Shown here: positions 40,041-51,100 of the stretch, piece after piece | Layout of the letters: every line of letters starts with the position of its first letter | Numbering within the stretch: the first letter of the stretch is position 1 | DNA from: Pseudomicrostroma phylloplanum | Taxonomy: Eukaryota; Basidiomycota; Exobasidiomycetes; Microstromatales | Reading direction: 5' to 3' | DNA length: 64,000 nucleotides | Assembly (NCBI GenBank): GCA_039545275.1 | Contig: BCHS01000002.1 | Location: forward strand, 124,001 to 188,000 | The notes under the pieces: generated by a model | What the model saw: the letters and a program-made list of their open reading frames with translations, nothing else | What the model was told of the DNA's origin: nothing | Database searches by the model: none | Position numbers and translations under genes: made by a program

Positions 40041-43000
40041 ATGAGCAATGGCTCCGGACCAAGTGCAGGCGCTCAAGGACGCACCCTNCTAGGCTTCGGC
40101 TCTCCCAGCAGCCCTTCCCAATTCCCAACTCGCAAACCAAGAAATTCGCGCTCGAGTAGCGCCTTCACCAGTCCACCTCCAGTTGTAAGTCCCCCCAGGG
40201 TCGTGCAGGTAGCTGGCCTTGCCGATACCAGTGCAGCAGCGGGAGAAGAAGAGGAAGAAGCGGAAGAAGAACCCAAGCCGACATCTCCTGCGACCGACCT
40301 CACCAACTGGCAGTCCCAACTCGTGGCCGAAATCGAAGCCAAGCAAAGGCAAGCAGACAACGAAGCATCAGAAGCATCAGAGAACGACAAGATGCGAAGT
40401 GGCAGCTATTCGGAGAAGAGGAGACCGACGTCTGGTAGCGCAGCTGCGCCCACGCTGTCTTCCCCAACTGGGCATACGCCTGGACTGGTAGACTATGGTT
40501 CGCGGAGGAGGGCCTCTTTGACGCCATCGAACACAAGCGCAGTGACAGCCGATCCAGCTGATTCTAGCGATGACGCGGATGCCGAACCACTTATTCCGAC
40601 GACGCTCCCCTTGCGGCCCGTCAAGATCGGGCAGCAAAACGAGACACCCACTACTCCCTCTGCTGCGCCCATGAACCGCTATGTCTCAGGCTCGGGCATG
40701 AGCTCTTCTCGCAAGACTAGTAGGAGAGGCTACACCGCCGATGAAGACGCTGGCGATTCAAGACAGAACGCGCCCCGAGACCTTCTTGCCGCGGGGCTGC
40801 CAACGTATCCTGGATCCGCGCCTGCAAAGGCATCTCCAGCCAGTGTGACCGCCGAGGAAGGAGCGGACGAGCAATCTTCCGATCCTTCCGAGGAGGCAAC
40901 AACTCCGGCAAGGAGGAAACGCGGGATCTTCCTCTCGTCGACGAATTCGCCAGCTGCCTCTGTTGGCAGGAGGTCCCGAAGGTCAGGCCCGGCTGGACTA
41001 CTCTCGAGCGCGGGCGACACTAGCTCGCAATACTCCCATGATGCTTCGGTGACCTCGTCACTTGGTCGAGCATCGCCCTCGCTGGAGTACGCTCCGGCTG
41101 GAACTTCGACGGGAGCTCCGTCCTTCGTGTCAGACCATCAGGACATCACTTTCCCCTCATCGACGTCTGATGACGGCTCTTTCGTCAGTCCGGATCCTGC
41201 ATCTTTCAACCCATCAGAGGAGGGAGGCTTGGCTGCCCTCGGTGTTGCTGCCGGCAGCACGTTTGGTCAACCTGGCTTCAGGACAAGTGACGAGGACGAA
41301 CAGGACGAGGATGACTTCCACGACGGCGCAAGCTTGGCGGACTCCCAAGATCGCTCTGTGCTTGTGGACTCACGCTTTGATCCTACCTTCCTGAGCGGCG
41401 CTCGAGCGCAAACGCCCGATGTCGTCACAGCGGACGAGGCGGACGATACACAAGGGGACCAAGATTTCGATGACAATGCTTCTTTTGCGAGCGGCCTGAG
41501 TGGGACAGAGAGCAACATCAAGATGCAGTCTCGTACCTCAGCAGTCTCGACTTCTGCCTTTCCCCCCGCGATTCCTGTTCGCAGGAGGGCTGGCGGAGAG
41601 CCTATGGAAGCGTCTACCTCTGGCTCTACAATAGCCACCGCACGGGAGTCTGACACTGCAGCCGCGGAGGCTGCTGCTGCAAAGGCTGCAGCTGCTCGTC
41701 GAAGGGCCGCGTCTCTCGAGAGGGAGCAGAAGCAGAAGGAACGAGAGGAGTGGGAGCGTCACATCCTCTCCGCAGACTGGGAGGAGCTCGAAGTGGCGAG
41801 GTACCTTAATGAGTTCGGAAAGCACGTCTATCAAGTACGCTCGACGGGCCCTCTGGACCCACATCACCAGAGCCTCACTCAGTCGCTCTTCCCATCCACG
41901 TACGAATGGACAGAGTACGACAGTGACGGCGAGCCTCCCAAGTTCGATCGCTTGGGCTACAGCATCGCCTGGTTCACAGCCTTGCTGACGTATATCTCGC
42001 CCAACAGAATGGTCGACTTGCAGGGTGGCTTACCCGTAGGCGAAGAGGCCGAAGCGAACGCTGCCGCCACCACTGCCCAGACACCAGAGGAGTTCCGTTG
42101 GCAAGCTCTCAAGGCTAATGGTGAGCGCTTTTACCTCTCTGCTCTGCCCTTGTACGAGATGCTGGGCTCGCGGCTACGCAAGACGTGGCGATGGGAGTCC
42201 AAGATCAGGTCGCTGCTCAGTCTGGTTGCCTACACTTTCCTCTGGTGGAGAGGTCTGCTTCTTGCTAGCACAATTTTTGCTACTATCATGCTCGTCCTCA
42301 CCCTCAAGACGTACCCTCCCAAGCCGGATACACTGAGGGAGATTCTTGCTCGGCAGAGGAGAAGAGCGGAGGGGAACCGCTACTCAAAGCAGGAGGCGAG
42401 GGCAGCAGCAGCGGTAGTCGCAGACAAAGCAGACAAAGCCGCCACAGCTGGGCCTACCAGTGCTGACTCCGAGGGCATCACCGCTGATTCGATAGCAGCG
42501 ACCGCAGTCGGAGCTGCTGACTCGTTGGCGGCGACAATCAACCCTACTCGCTCACCTAGCCGCTACAGTCTGGTAGCAGAAGCCTCGAAGAGGTATGGAC
42601 TTCAAGTATCAGTGGTTGCTGGAGCTCTTGCTGATGGCCATGAACGGGCGAAGAACTTTGCCCTCTGGCGATCACCGCGAGCTACCTGGCGTCTGTTGCT
42701 CTGGTTGTCCATCGCCTTTTTCCTCACGCTCGGCCTGTTGACCCCAGTGATCATCGTCCGAGCGCCAGGAGCCATCCTGGGCATTTGCTTCTTCTTCGTT
42801 GCCCCCATTGCCGAGTACAGACCACACTGGCTAGGCGTCGAGTGGAGCAACCCGTTCGACTGGATCTTTGCTGGCGTTCCCAATGATGCGCAGTACAGCT
42901 TGGAGATCCTTCGCAGTAGAGCTGCAAAGGGCAAGCCGCTCATCAGCGATCAGGCGCTGCTACTCAGGCCCGAGGATGCAACATTCGTAGTAGCCGACGC

Positions 43001-43910
43001 GGAGGAAGAAGAAGAGGAAGCGGCTCAGGCAGAAGGAGTTGGCAGGGGTGCTGCCTCTGCGACTGCTGCTGCCAAGAGCAACAAGATCAATTGGTCCAAA
43101 TGGTCTGACCGAGTGCTCAAGGGCAAGACAATGGCCATCCGAGGAAGCGAGATGCTCGCGGGCCAACGAAGCGTCCCTCTGCCGCGCTTGCCGGTCAACG
43201 AAGTACAGCCGTCTGCTGGCTTTGGCTCCTTCCTGTTGACCAACCTATCGAAGGGCGTCAACTACGGTCTAGAAACCCTCGAGAGCAGGTCGGCGCAGAG
43301 CGCAGCAGCCGCGAGGGGAATTCCGGGAGGAGCTCAGGGCGGACTGCAGGACATGGCAGACGTAGACGGGACGTACTGGTCCATCTACGACAATTGCTGT
43401 GGCCACCTGGTCATCACGCCTCAGACGATCACCTTCCGCTCTCTCTTCGCCAAGCGTCCGCGCGGTAGGCGAGGGATGAGCACATCCATCTCCACCTCTT
43501 CTTCCCTAGACACAGACCCTTCGGGCTCCATCTCTGGCTCTTCCTCTCTGGAACAGCCCATCCTCGACCCGCTCACGGGTGAGCTCACCATCCCGGCCTC
43601 TGAGCTCGAGAAGCAGCCACCGAAGGTCAAAGTCCTCCTGCAGGTGGACATTGCGCAGGTTCGGGGGCTGAAGAAGCTCGACTCGCGTTACCTGCCCTAC
43701 GGCTCCAAGTGGAGCGCTACCGTTGCCCGTGGAGAGGGGCTGCGAGTGATGGTCAAGATGCCTCCTGGTGCGGCCGGCACGGGAGTCGGGACCGCCGAGA
43801 GGACGAAGGGCGGGCTAGTTGAGGTGGACTTTTGGCAGGTGGTCAAGAGGAATGAGGCGTTCAATCGGCTGGTGGCCCTTGTGCCTCGCGAGTGGGAGAA
43901 GGTGTTTTGA
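40041..43910 (+). CDS. Membrane protein with GRAM-like C-terminal domain (DUF3292-like?)
   Basis: Single exon, 1289 aa. The frame opens at 40023 with TTG; the first ATG is 40041. About 560 disordered Ser/Asp/Glu-rich residues, partly coiled (EREQKQKEREEWERH), precede a membrane region in two parts: SLVAYTFLWWRGLLLASTIF (near 735) and a long hydrophobic hairpin LLLWLSIAFFLTLGLLTPVI plus LGICFFFVAPIAEY. The C-terminus has GTYWSIYDNCCGHLVITPQT, like the start of a GRAM/PH-type lipid-binding fold, then beta-rich sequence. The arrangement recalls fungal proteins annotated DUF3292, which I cannot confirm. One ambiguous base, N at 40088, is the third base of CTN and always encodes Leu. An ER or contact-site role is speculation. 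Confidence 0.55.
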   Translation: MSNGSGPSAGAQGRTXLGFGSPSSPSQFPTRKPRNSRSSSAFTSPPPVVSPPRVVQVAGLADTSAAAGEEEEEAEEEPKPTSPATDLTNWQSQLVAEIEAKQRQADNEASEASENDKMRSGSYSEKRRPTSGSAAAPTLSSPTGHTPGLVDYGSRRRASLTPSNTSAVTADPADSSDDADAEPLIPTTLPLRPVKIGQQNETPTTPSAAPMNRYVSGSGMSSSRKTSRRGYTADEDAGDSRQNAPRDLLAAGLPTYPGSAPAKASPASVTAEEGADEQSSDPSEEATTPARRKRGIFLSSTNSPAASVGRRSRRSGPAGLLSSAGDTSSQYSHDASVTSSLGRASPSLEYAPAGTSTGAPSFVSDHQDITFPSSTSDDGSFVSPDPASFNPSEEGGLAALGVAAGSTFGQPGFRTSDEDEQDEDDFHDGASLADSQDRSVLVDSRFDPTFLSGARAQTPDVVTADEADDTQGDQDFDDNASFASGLSGTESNIKMQSRTSAVSTSAFPPAIPVRRRAGGEPMEASTSGSTIATARESDTAAAEAAAAKAAAARRRAASLEREQKQKEREEWERHILSADWEELEVARYLNEFGKHVYQVRSTGPLDPHHQSLTQSLFPSTYEWTEYDSDGEPPKFDRLGYSIAWFTALLTYISPNRMVDLQGGLPVGEEAEANAAATTAQTPEEFRWQALKANGERFYLSALPLYEMLGSRLRKTWRWESKIRSLLSLVAYTFLWWRGLLLASTIFATIMLVLTLKTYPPKPDTLREILARQRRRAEGNRYSKQEARAAAAVVADKADKAATAGPTSADSEGITADSIAATAVGAADSLAATINPTRSPSRYSLVAEASKRYGLQVSVVAGALADGHERAKNFALWRSPRATWRLLLWLSIAFFLTLGLLTPVIIVRAPGAILGICFFFVAPIAEYRPHWLGVEWSNPFDWIFAGVPNDAQYSLEILRSRAAKGKPLISDQALLLRPEDATFVVADAEEEEEEAAQAEGVGRGAASATAAAKSNKINWSKWSDRVLKGKTMAIRGSEMLAGQRSVPLPRLPVNEVQPSAGFGSFLLTNLSKGVNYGLETLESRSAQSAAAARGIPGGAQGGLQDMADVDGTYWSIYDNCCGHLVITPQTITFRSLFAKRPRGRRGMSTSISTSSSLDTDPSGSISGSSSLEQPILDPLTGELTIPASELEKQPPKVKVLLQVDIAQVRGLKKLDSRYLPYGSKWSATVARGEGLRVMVKMPPGAAGTGVGTAERTKGGLVEVDFWQVVKRNEAFNRLVALVPREWEKVF

Positions 43911-45034
43911 GAATAGTACTCGTGGTCAGACGACTGCCATACTGGACGCAATCGTGCTCCTTTGCATGTACAATAGCTACGCCTTTCTCCACCGTTACTG
44001 GATCTGCCACTCATTACGCCTTCGCAATTCTGACTAATGGTACGAATCAACAGCTAGATTGGAGGACAGTGCTGTGAATGGAGAACGCATGGCGGACCAC
44101 TTTACGCGAGAACACGTCGCGCCACGCAAGAGCAGCCCTGCGCTCATCTTTCCCTCTCGTCCGCAAATAGTCGTGTCTTCTTGTACCGCCCAGTCTGCCC
44201 CGCCTCCACAACAGCCCATTCTAATGCGATCGATCTGTTGGTCCCACTAAGCTCTGCTCGATTCCTATTAGCTCATCATCCCGACGACATCAGCAAGCAG
44301 GAGCTGTGTCTCCCTGCTTCGAAAGGACCCTCAGATTCAGACCCGGTGGGTCGCTCCGTCTGATCATGCACGTCGACGCGCCCCTCATCTGCGCCTTTAC
44401 GCCTCCTCCTCCACCCGAGCAGCGGGCGCTTCCTCGAGCGGGCGAGCGGCGTTACCTAACATTCCTTCCCACCCGCATTAGCTAAACTCGATCTGCCGTG
44501 GGGTAGGGCGGAACCTGGTAAGCTTGAAACCTTCGCAAAGGGCTTTGTCAGACAGAGGATGTGGAAGGAAAAGGGTCCTTGGCTAGATCTCGATAAGCGA
44601 AGGGGCGGTGAGGTCATGGCTCGCTCTGCTTTTGGACCCTCTCGCACGACGCAGGATGAGTCTCGCGTTGGACTACGTCTATTTGCAGTGGCACCTGCAG
44701 ACCAGAGTGTGAGACCTAGGGGGCGCTGGTCGGTGTAGACTCTTCCATCAACAGACACAGAGGAACCGGGGAAGCTGAAACATTCGGACGGTGGGAGAGG
44801 AGAGGGAGAGAGAGGGAGAGGAAGGAGCAGGTGTGGTGTGGTGCTCGTCATTCCCAAGAAAGATCGCATAAGCTTTGTCCGCCAAGGGCTGTCAGAGTAG
44901 CTAGTCCGATCAGCCTTCATTGGTACATAAAGTCGTCAAAGCCTTCCCTCGCTACCGTTCAAAGATTCCTTCACACGCACGTTGCATACCTCCGCTTCTT
45001 CACCCCTTTCTCACACGAACAAACTTCATCCACA
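43911..45034. other. 1.1-kb intergenic region upstream of the Chz1-like gene
   Basis: No gene seen; the open frames are short and without ATG or motifs. A GA-rich tract (44791-44828) and a CT-rich leader just before the ATG at 45035 are the only clear features. Confidence 0.6.
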
Positions 45035-45404
45035 ATGGCACCCCAGTACAACGAGTCTGAGCCCGAGATCCAGGAGGACGACGCTCCCGTCGACTCTGGC
45101 ATCGATGCACAGGCCGAGGACGAGCGAGCTGCTACCGGTTCTGAGCAGCAGCAGGCTGCCAACGAGGCTGGTGATTTGGACCAGGACGTGAGTTGCTCCC
45201 CTTGACCTGCTTGCTGCAGTGCCAGAACGTCAAGCTGACTTGCCCACCACCGTCTCCTCTGCCCTTCCTCCTCCCTACCTGTAGAACATCATCGACAACT
45301 CCACCGGCGTTTCAACCCGTGGAGCCAAGGTGGACGCCATGAAGCAGGACAGGGAGATCGACAGCGACGTCGCTGCCGAGACCAAGGCCGACGAGCAGTC
45401 GTAA
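45035..45404 (+). CDS. Small acidic protein with CHZ-like motif (putative H2A.Z chaperone)
   Basis: Exons 45035-45187 and 45285-45404 give 90 aa. The intron is 97 nt (GTGAGT ... CTGTAG) and lies in phase 0 between LDQD and NIID. The ATG context CACAATGGC is strong, and the leader is pyrimidine-rich, as in well-expressed fungal genes. The N-terminal half is very acidic (ESEPEIQEDDAPVD). The second exon has NIIDNSTGVSTRGAKVD, resembling the CHZ box of Chz1 (NII...RRTRGKxID), the nuclear chaperone that delivers H2A.Z-H2B to SWR1. The match lacks the usual double Arg. It could instead be an unrelated intrinsically disordered protein. The gene is too short to be certain, but splice sites, frame and codon use support it. 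Confidence 0.6.
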
Positions 45405-45918
45405 AGCGCTGCCAAGCGCCCCGCTGCGTCTTCGGTCTGCTGCTCTACTGCTCTCTTTCCTTGTTATTTTAGATGAGAGGGTCTGGACCAATGTCTCAGG
45501 GGAGGAGACCGAAGGATACCAATGAATGATACCTTGCATTTCATACCTGGTGTGCTGCTCCGCTTGCTTGAACGCTTGCGATATTCTCGCTGTTCCTCCT
45601 GTGCGAGCAGCTCTGATCATCGAGCTCGTAGCCGTCCCTCAGTCCGAGCTCCTATGCGCCCTGTTTGTGTCTCTCTCTCACACAATGCAGACCATTGACG
45701 GGAACAAATAGTGCGGGATGGGATTGTGCCACATTCGTGTGTGCTGAAGACATGAGGGCGGGACATATGCAGTCTACATACAATGTGGAGCGATACGCTC
45801 GATGAGATCGGGAGATGAAAGGGGAGAGAGGAATAGTCCGTGATTCAAGAACGCTGCTCGAAGGAGCGAGGTATGTACAAGCTGATAGGAAGGACTGAAA
45901 TGATCAGAGCTGTCGCCC
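45405..45918. other. Convergent 3' region, Chz1-like and four-TM genes
   Basis: Two 3' UTRs. TTATTTTAGATGAG near 45465 is AT-rich relative to its surroundings. No gene seen. Confidence 0.55.
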
Positions 45919-46929
45919 TCATCGTGAGGGGTAGGTCTCGTATGCAGCGGGCGCGTAACGGCCTGGAGCAGGAGCGCCGTATGCCTCGGATGCAGGCTCT
46001 GCATAATGGCCTGATGTGGGCTGGTGGTAGTCGGCTCCGTCGTTGCCAGTCGGGTACCCAGCGGGCGCTCCGTATCCAGCACGGACATCACCATCTGTGT
46101 TTTGCGGGGTGGCCACGCCAGAAGAGTACCCAGGCGTGACGTCTCCATACGTCGTGTAACGGTTCGCGGGGGCTGCAGCACCATGGTGTCCAGCACCATA
46201 GGCTGCGTCTGCCGAGTAGGAGTTGCGACGAGAGTCCTCCCATACGCCCGAGTCGACCTTGCCCTCTGCATTACGGGCGGTCAAGGGGTAGGAGTCATCG
46301 GGGGCCGACTCGTAAGGTGCGCCTGCACCTACGGTCTTGTAGTCTCGGATGGCTCGCCTCTGAGCACGGCCATATGCACCCAGTGCAAAGCACATGTACA
46401 GCTGTGTAAGTCCCAAGAGGAGGATCAGACCACCCATGGCTCCGACCTGAGCCCAGATGAAGTAGTTGCAAATCTGATTACCAAAGTTCTCAGAGATGGC
46501 TGAGCTGGTGAAGCCGCTCGAGGTAGTAGCCGGGAGAGCACCGTAAGAGGCGTTGCAGGCACTCTGGGCGGTGTCGTGCTGTGTGGCGGCCACCACCAGG
46601 AAGGCGATGGTGGCGGCGAGGATGGCCACAGTGAGGAGAGTGGTGATCCTGGTGTAGGCGTGGTAGAGCTTGGTCGCCTCTTTGCGGACTGCGACGAGAC
46701 CGACAACCTGCCAGACGGCAGTGACGAAACCCAAGGCCGAGACGATGGCCTTTCCATAGGAAGGTATCACACCTAGGCCAGCGACGATTGAGTAGGAAGG
46801 TGCGAGGGCCAGAACTCCGACGAGGAATGCGACAATGGCAATCTCGACGACTGTGACGTAGGCTCCCACATTGATCAGTGGGATGGCGCAGCAGAGGAAC
46901 TCAAAGCCGCTCTTCTTTCCTCTTGACAT
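45919..46929 (-). CDS. Four-transmembrane hypothetical protein
   Basis: Single exon, 336 aa from ATG 46929; the open frame extends upstream only with a GTG. It begins MSRGKKSGFEFLCCAIPLIN, a basic start followed by a double Cys likely to be palmitoylated. Four hydrophobic helices follow: VGAYVTVVEIAIVAFLVGVL, ALGFVTAVWQVVGLVAV, LLTVAILAATIAFLVVAA and AMGGLILLLGLTQLYMCFAL. A loop between helices 3 and 4 has an N-glycosylation site (NAS) and Cys residues. The 120-residue tail is rich in Tyr, Pro, Gly and Ala (YGAPAPGRYAPAAYE). The layout resembles fungal four-TM plasma-membrane proteins of MARVEL/tetraspanin-like shape; no family is certain. The function is unknown. Confidence 0.7.
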   Translation of the reverse strand: MSRGKKSGFEFLCCAIPLINVGAYVTVVEIAIVAFLVGVLALAPSYSIVAGLGVIPSYGKAIVSALGFVTAVWQVVGLVAVRKEATKLYHAYTRITTLLTVAILAATIAFLVVAATQHDTAQSACNASYGALPATTSSGFTSSAISENFGNQICNYFIWAQVGAMGGLILLLGLTQLYMCFALGAYGRAQRRAIRDYKTVGAGAPYESAPDDSYPLTARNAEGKVDSGVWEDSRRNSYSADAAYGAGHHGAAAPANRYTTYGDVTPGYSSGVATPQNTDGDVRAGYGAPAGYPTGNDGADYHQPTSGHYAEPASEAYGAPAPGRYAPAAYETYPSR

Positions 46930-48174
46930 GGCAGGCAGTGGTGGCGGGGAAGTCGGTGGTGGAAGAGGTTGGGTGGAGGCGGCGAGAAGTTGAACAAGGT
47001 CGTTGCGAGGTGGTCGAGGCACCGCGCGTCAGATGAAGAAAGAAGATAAGAGCCAAGGAGGATCAAGGTATGCTTGCACGCTGACGCCGGCGATGCTTCG
47101 TATGCAGGGGATAGGATTGGACGACGACGAGGAACGGAGGGACGGTGAGATGAGACAATCAGGAGGGATCGGTCCTGCAACGACTGTTTGCCCGGCGTGG
47201 GTCCAAGGCAGTGTCGCGGAAGCGGAGGTGTTGTCAAAAGACCAAGCGATCGGGGCTTGGCGGCAGCGCGTGTGTGCCGAGCGGCAAGTCGGCTCGGCAC
47301 ACTGACAGGGGTCGGTAGACTCGGCACCGCACCATCTGGGCAGTACCATGAATTGTAGGGAGATATAACAAAGGGAGACCAGGCAGTAGTGAGCAGCCGT
47401 CAGCAGATGGTGATACAGCATGGCTGCAGCAGCCTTCCTCTCTACCGCTGCCAGCGCCGCCGCCGCCACCTCAGGCATCGCATTACGGATGGCCCATTTT
47501 TAGCCGCAAAATCTCCCCAGTGGCTGCCATAGGGCAGAGTAGAGGTTCAGAGCTTTGCCATCCTTGTCGATTCTCCTCGCCCTGCTTGTGATCTGGAGTT
47601 CTGGTCTGCCATTTGCCTGCTTACTTGACTCTGATCAATAAGCCTTACTTGACCGACCTCTCCTCCAGGCTTCCATGCGGGGCCTGGCGTCGGCGACTTA
47701 TTGCAGCCAGGGCCCGACGGTGCTCAGTCAATCGCGTCTCGGAAGAGGACGTGCGCTGCGATTTTTGGAGCCGAGTTTCCACGAATGGGCGCCAGACGCT
47801 TCCACGGTGGTGCCTGATATCTGATGCTTCACGACTTCCCTCACTCCTCCCAATCTCTCTACTCTACAAGACCTCAACATCAAGCACACTAGTCGCCCTC
47901 CTTCTCTACATCAGGGATCATATCATCCCTACAGTTGCTCACGCTAGCCCCCTTAAGTAAAGCTGAGCACCCGAACTTTTTTCAGCCCCTTCCGCCTCAC
48001 CTCCCTCTCTCTTTCCGTTACGCAAGAAGAGTCACTGGCCGTGACTCGAAGGCCTCCTCTTCCTGCGTCACCTCTACGATTGTCTCATCGCCCCTCGTCC
48101 CTTCAACATCAGGTGACGTGGTGCCCTCACCCTTCAGACTGCCCATCGGTAGTCCTTGAAGATCCTCACTCGCC
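46930..48174. other. 1.2-kb divergent region between the four-TM and PPR genes
   Basis: No gene seen; open frames at 47029-47478 and 47613-47960 show no ATG-supported, family-like protein. An AT-rich patch (CCCATTTTTAGCCGCAAAAT, 47491-47510) and an inverted repeat at 48029-48047 are notable. Confidence 0.55.
48029..48047. promoter_or_regulatory. Inverted repeat GAGTCAC-N5-GTGACTC
   Basis: Perfect 7-bp arms, 130 bases upstream of the PPR-gene ATG. Each arm carries TGACTC/GAGTCA, the half-site of Gcn4/AP-1-type bZIP factors. Regulation is inference. Confidence 0.35.
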
Positions 48175-51100
48175 ATGCCGGCTTCATCCTTGACGAAGCT
48201 CGCACTTCACCTATCGAGGTACGCCCATTGGCATGCTCAAAATGCCGCCAACAGCGTACATCAAGGAGTGAATGCCTTCAAGGGAGGGGTGGGAGGCAGC
48301 ACAGGTAATTCGGCATTCAGTACCGCTTCCTCCTCTCTGAGCAGTGCTGGCGCCGGACCTGGTTCGGGAGCAGGTGGGGCCAAGTTTCACGCCGGACGTG
48401 GCGCTCATTTCACATATACCGTGAGTTGCTAAGACGGCATATGATGACGGCGGCGAGCCATCAGCTTACACAGGCTTCTTCTGTTTGAATGTCTCCCCCA
48501 AATAGAATACCGGCGGACGCGCTGTCGTTCAGGCTGGCTCCTCAGCCAACGATAGTTCAAACACCTTTGATGAGGAAGAGGAGCATCACAGGATCCACTC
48601 ACCGCACACGCACAGCGTCAATGGCTTGAGGAGACGCAATTCTGCCACCTCCTCGTCAGCGCCGAAAGGTCTCCTCCTCTCGCCTTCGGAGAAGCAGGCA
48701 GCGGCTCAAGGAAAGAAGCCAGCCCCGGGGTCTCTTAGTCATGCTGCGCTACAAGCCAGGTTCAGAGATGCCTTCCGAGCTGTCGAGTCCAGAGACCAGA
48801 TCACGAGCTCTACCGCTGCACAGGATCCTGTCTCACTCTTTACCAGCAACCAATCGGCTGAGCTGCATAGAGACCTCGTAGATGCAAAGAACCGCCGCGA
48901 CAGAGTTGCAATTTTCGCATTGGTAGATGCATATCGCAAGCTTCCCGCCAGTCAACAGACCACTGCCGGTTTCAATGCCGCTCTTTCTGCTCAGGTATCT
49001 GTACGTGAAGCCGGTGAAAGCCTCAGGGAGGTCAGGGAAACGCACAAAGATATGCTCGACGCTGGCTGCTTCCCCAACAGCTCCACGTCTGCCATCCTTG
49101 TCAAGGCGCTCTGTGCCAGAGACCAGGAGAAGCACAGCGATGAGCACACCCCCCAAGTCACAACCGAAGAGCAAGCCTCGACCGAAGCCTGGAGGATCCT
49201 GACAACGACTCCTGCTGGGCTGCAAGACGTGGCTGCCTACAATGCTCTGCTCTCGCGCTGTGCCGCCAAGGGTGATACCGAGAGGGCAGCTGCCATCTAC
49301 GAGATGATGAAAGCGTCCGCACCTGCTGTCACGGCTGATGTGTCGACGTACGCTCATCTTGTCTCCTGCTTTGCTGCATCTGCCGAGACTCTGCAGACTA
49401 CCACTAGCGACTCGCATCTGTTGCCAGTAAAGCAGATTCTCGATGAGAGCGTAGCCTCCATGCGCTCTTCGCAGTGGATCAACTACCCGATTGCCGAGAT
49501 GGCTCTGTTTAAGAGCTTCGTCGACCTCTTCTTCCGCTTGCAGGCTCCAGAGGAGGCTATCAGTCTCTTTGAGCGAATGTTCCTCAACGAGGACGGCCTG
49601 CCAAGCCCAAGCGCTGAGGTCACTGGAGCTCTTGTCTCGGGTTTTGCAGCAGTAGGCGACTTCGTGACTGCGCAGGCCTGGATCCAGAAAATCGAGTCGC
49701 TCAACGCATCCTCGCAAAGTGGAGAGATGATTCTGGCTGCGCCCGACTTTGCCCCCGTCAAAGAAGACATCGAGGCAACTGCCAGTCCGGTTGCAGAGGA
49801 ATATCAGCCTACCGATGCCGCGACCTCCCCTGCAGCACCAGCAAAGAGCGGTCCTGTCTCTTCCCCTGTGCAAGCCGCCTCGCCTCCTCCATCAGTCCAA
49901 AGCTCTGCAAGTATGACGCTGAGGTCACCTTCTTCAATCGCTTCTTCCGTACCTGCTCCCGCTCTCGGCAACCCTCAGCTTCACGTGATCGACTGCGACC
50001 TTGGCGATCGTGTCAAGTCTATCATGCGACCCCGACGCAACAATGCCGCCACATCTGTCAAGGATGGCAGGGCAGCCACGCTAGCGAATCTGGAAGCCGC
50101 GTATCGTCTCTTGAAGAAGGAGATCTCGTATGGCAACTACGCCCCTCCTGAGGTATTCGCGCAATTGCTCAACGCTTTCGGACGAGAGGGAAAGCTGGGC
50201 CGGGTGCAAGAGCTGCGAGAGCATGCACATGTTGCGGTCTCCGGCCTTGTGGGTGATCCGGCATGGCAGGCATCGGCTTGGACCGAGGTGGAAGACAACG
50301 TGGTGGCTGCTCTAGCCCATGCTGGAGACGTCGAGGGCGCTCATGCGGCTAGGCACGCTCTGCTGGCTGCTGGCTGCGCTCCCACTGCCAACTCCTATGC
50401 TGCCTTGATCTCGTCCATCAGAGACTCGACTGATGAGGCTATGCTTGCAGAGCAGCTCTTCGAAGAATCTCAGAGGCTGCAGGTAGTACCCAACATCTAT
50501 CTTGTCAACACGGTGATCTCCCGCTTGGGCCGAGCTCGTAGGGCAGAGCGAGCACTGCAGCTTTATCACTCTTTACCTCTTCTCGGTCTCAAGCCTACTT
50601 CGATCACGTATGGCGCAACTCTCAACTGCGCCGTCCGTGTCGGAGACATTGCCACTGCTGAAGCCATTTTCCGAGCAATGGAGAGCGATCCGTCCTTTGT
50701 CCCCCGCCCACCCGGATACAACTCGATGATCCAATTCTTCACATACACCCACCCAGACAGGCTGAAGGCACTTGAGTACTGGAACAAGATGCAGGAGCGG
50801 GGCGTTCGACCCAGCAGTCATACCTATAAGCTGCTATTGGATCAATACGCCACTATTCAGCCCGTTCAGCCTGATGCGATGAACGATCTGTTCGCAAGGC
50901 TGCTGCGCGACCGTACTGTGGATGTTGCTGGACCTCACTGGGCTTCTTTGATCACATGCTATGGGCTGCATCTCGGTGATATACCTCGCTGCCAGCAGAT
51001 CTTCCGGTCGATCAGCTTGAAGACGGGCAGCGCTCCAGATGCCGTCGCGTACGAGTCACTCTTGCAGGTCTACGCACATCATGGCAAGGTTGACCTCATC

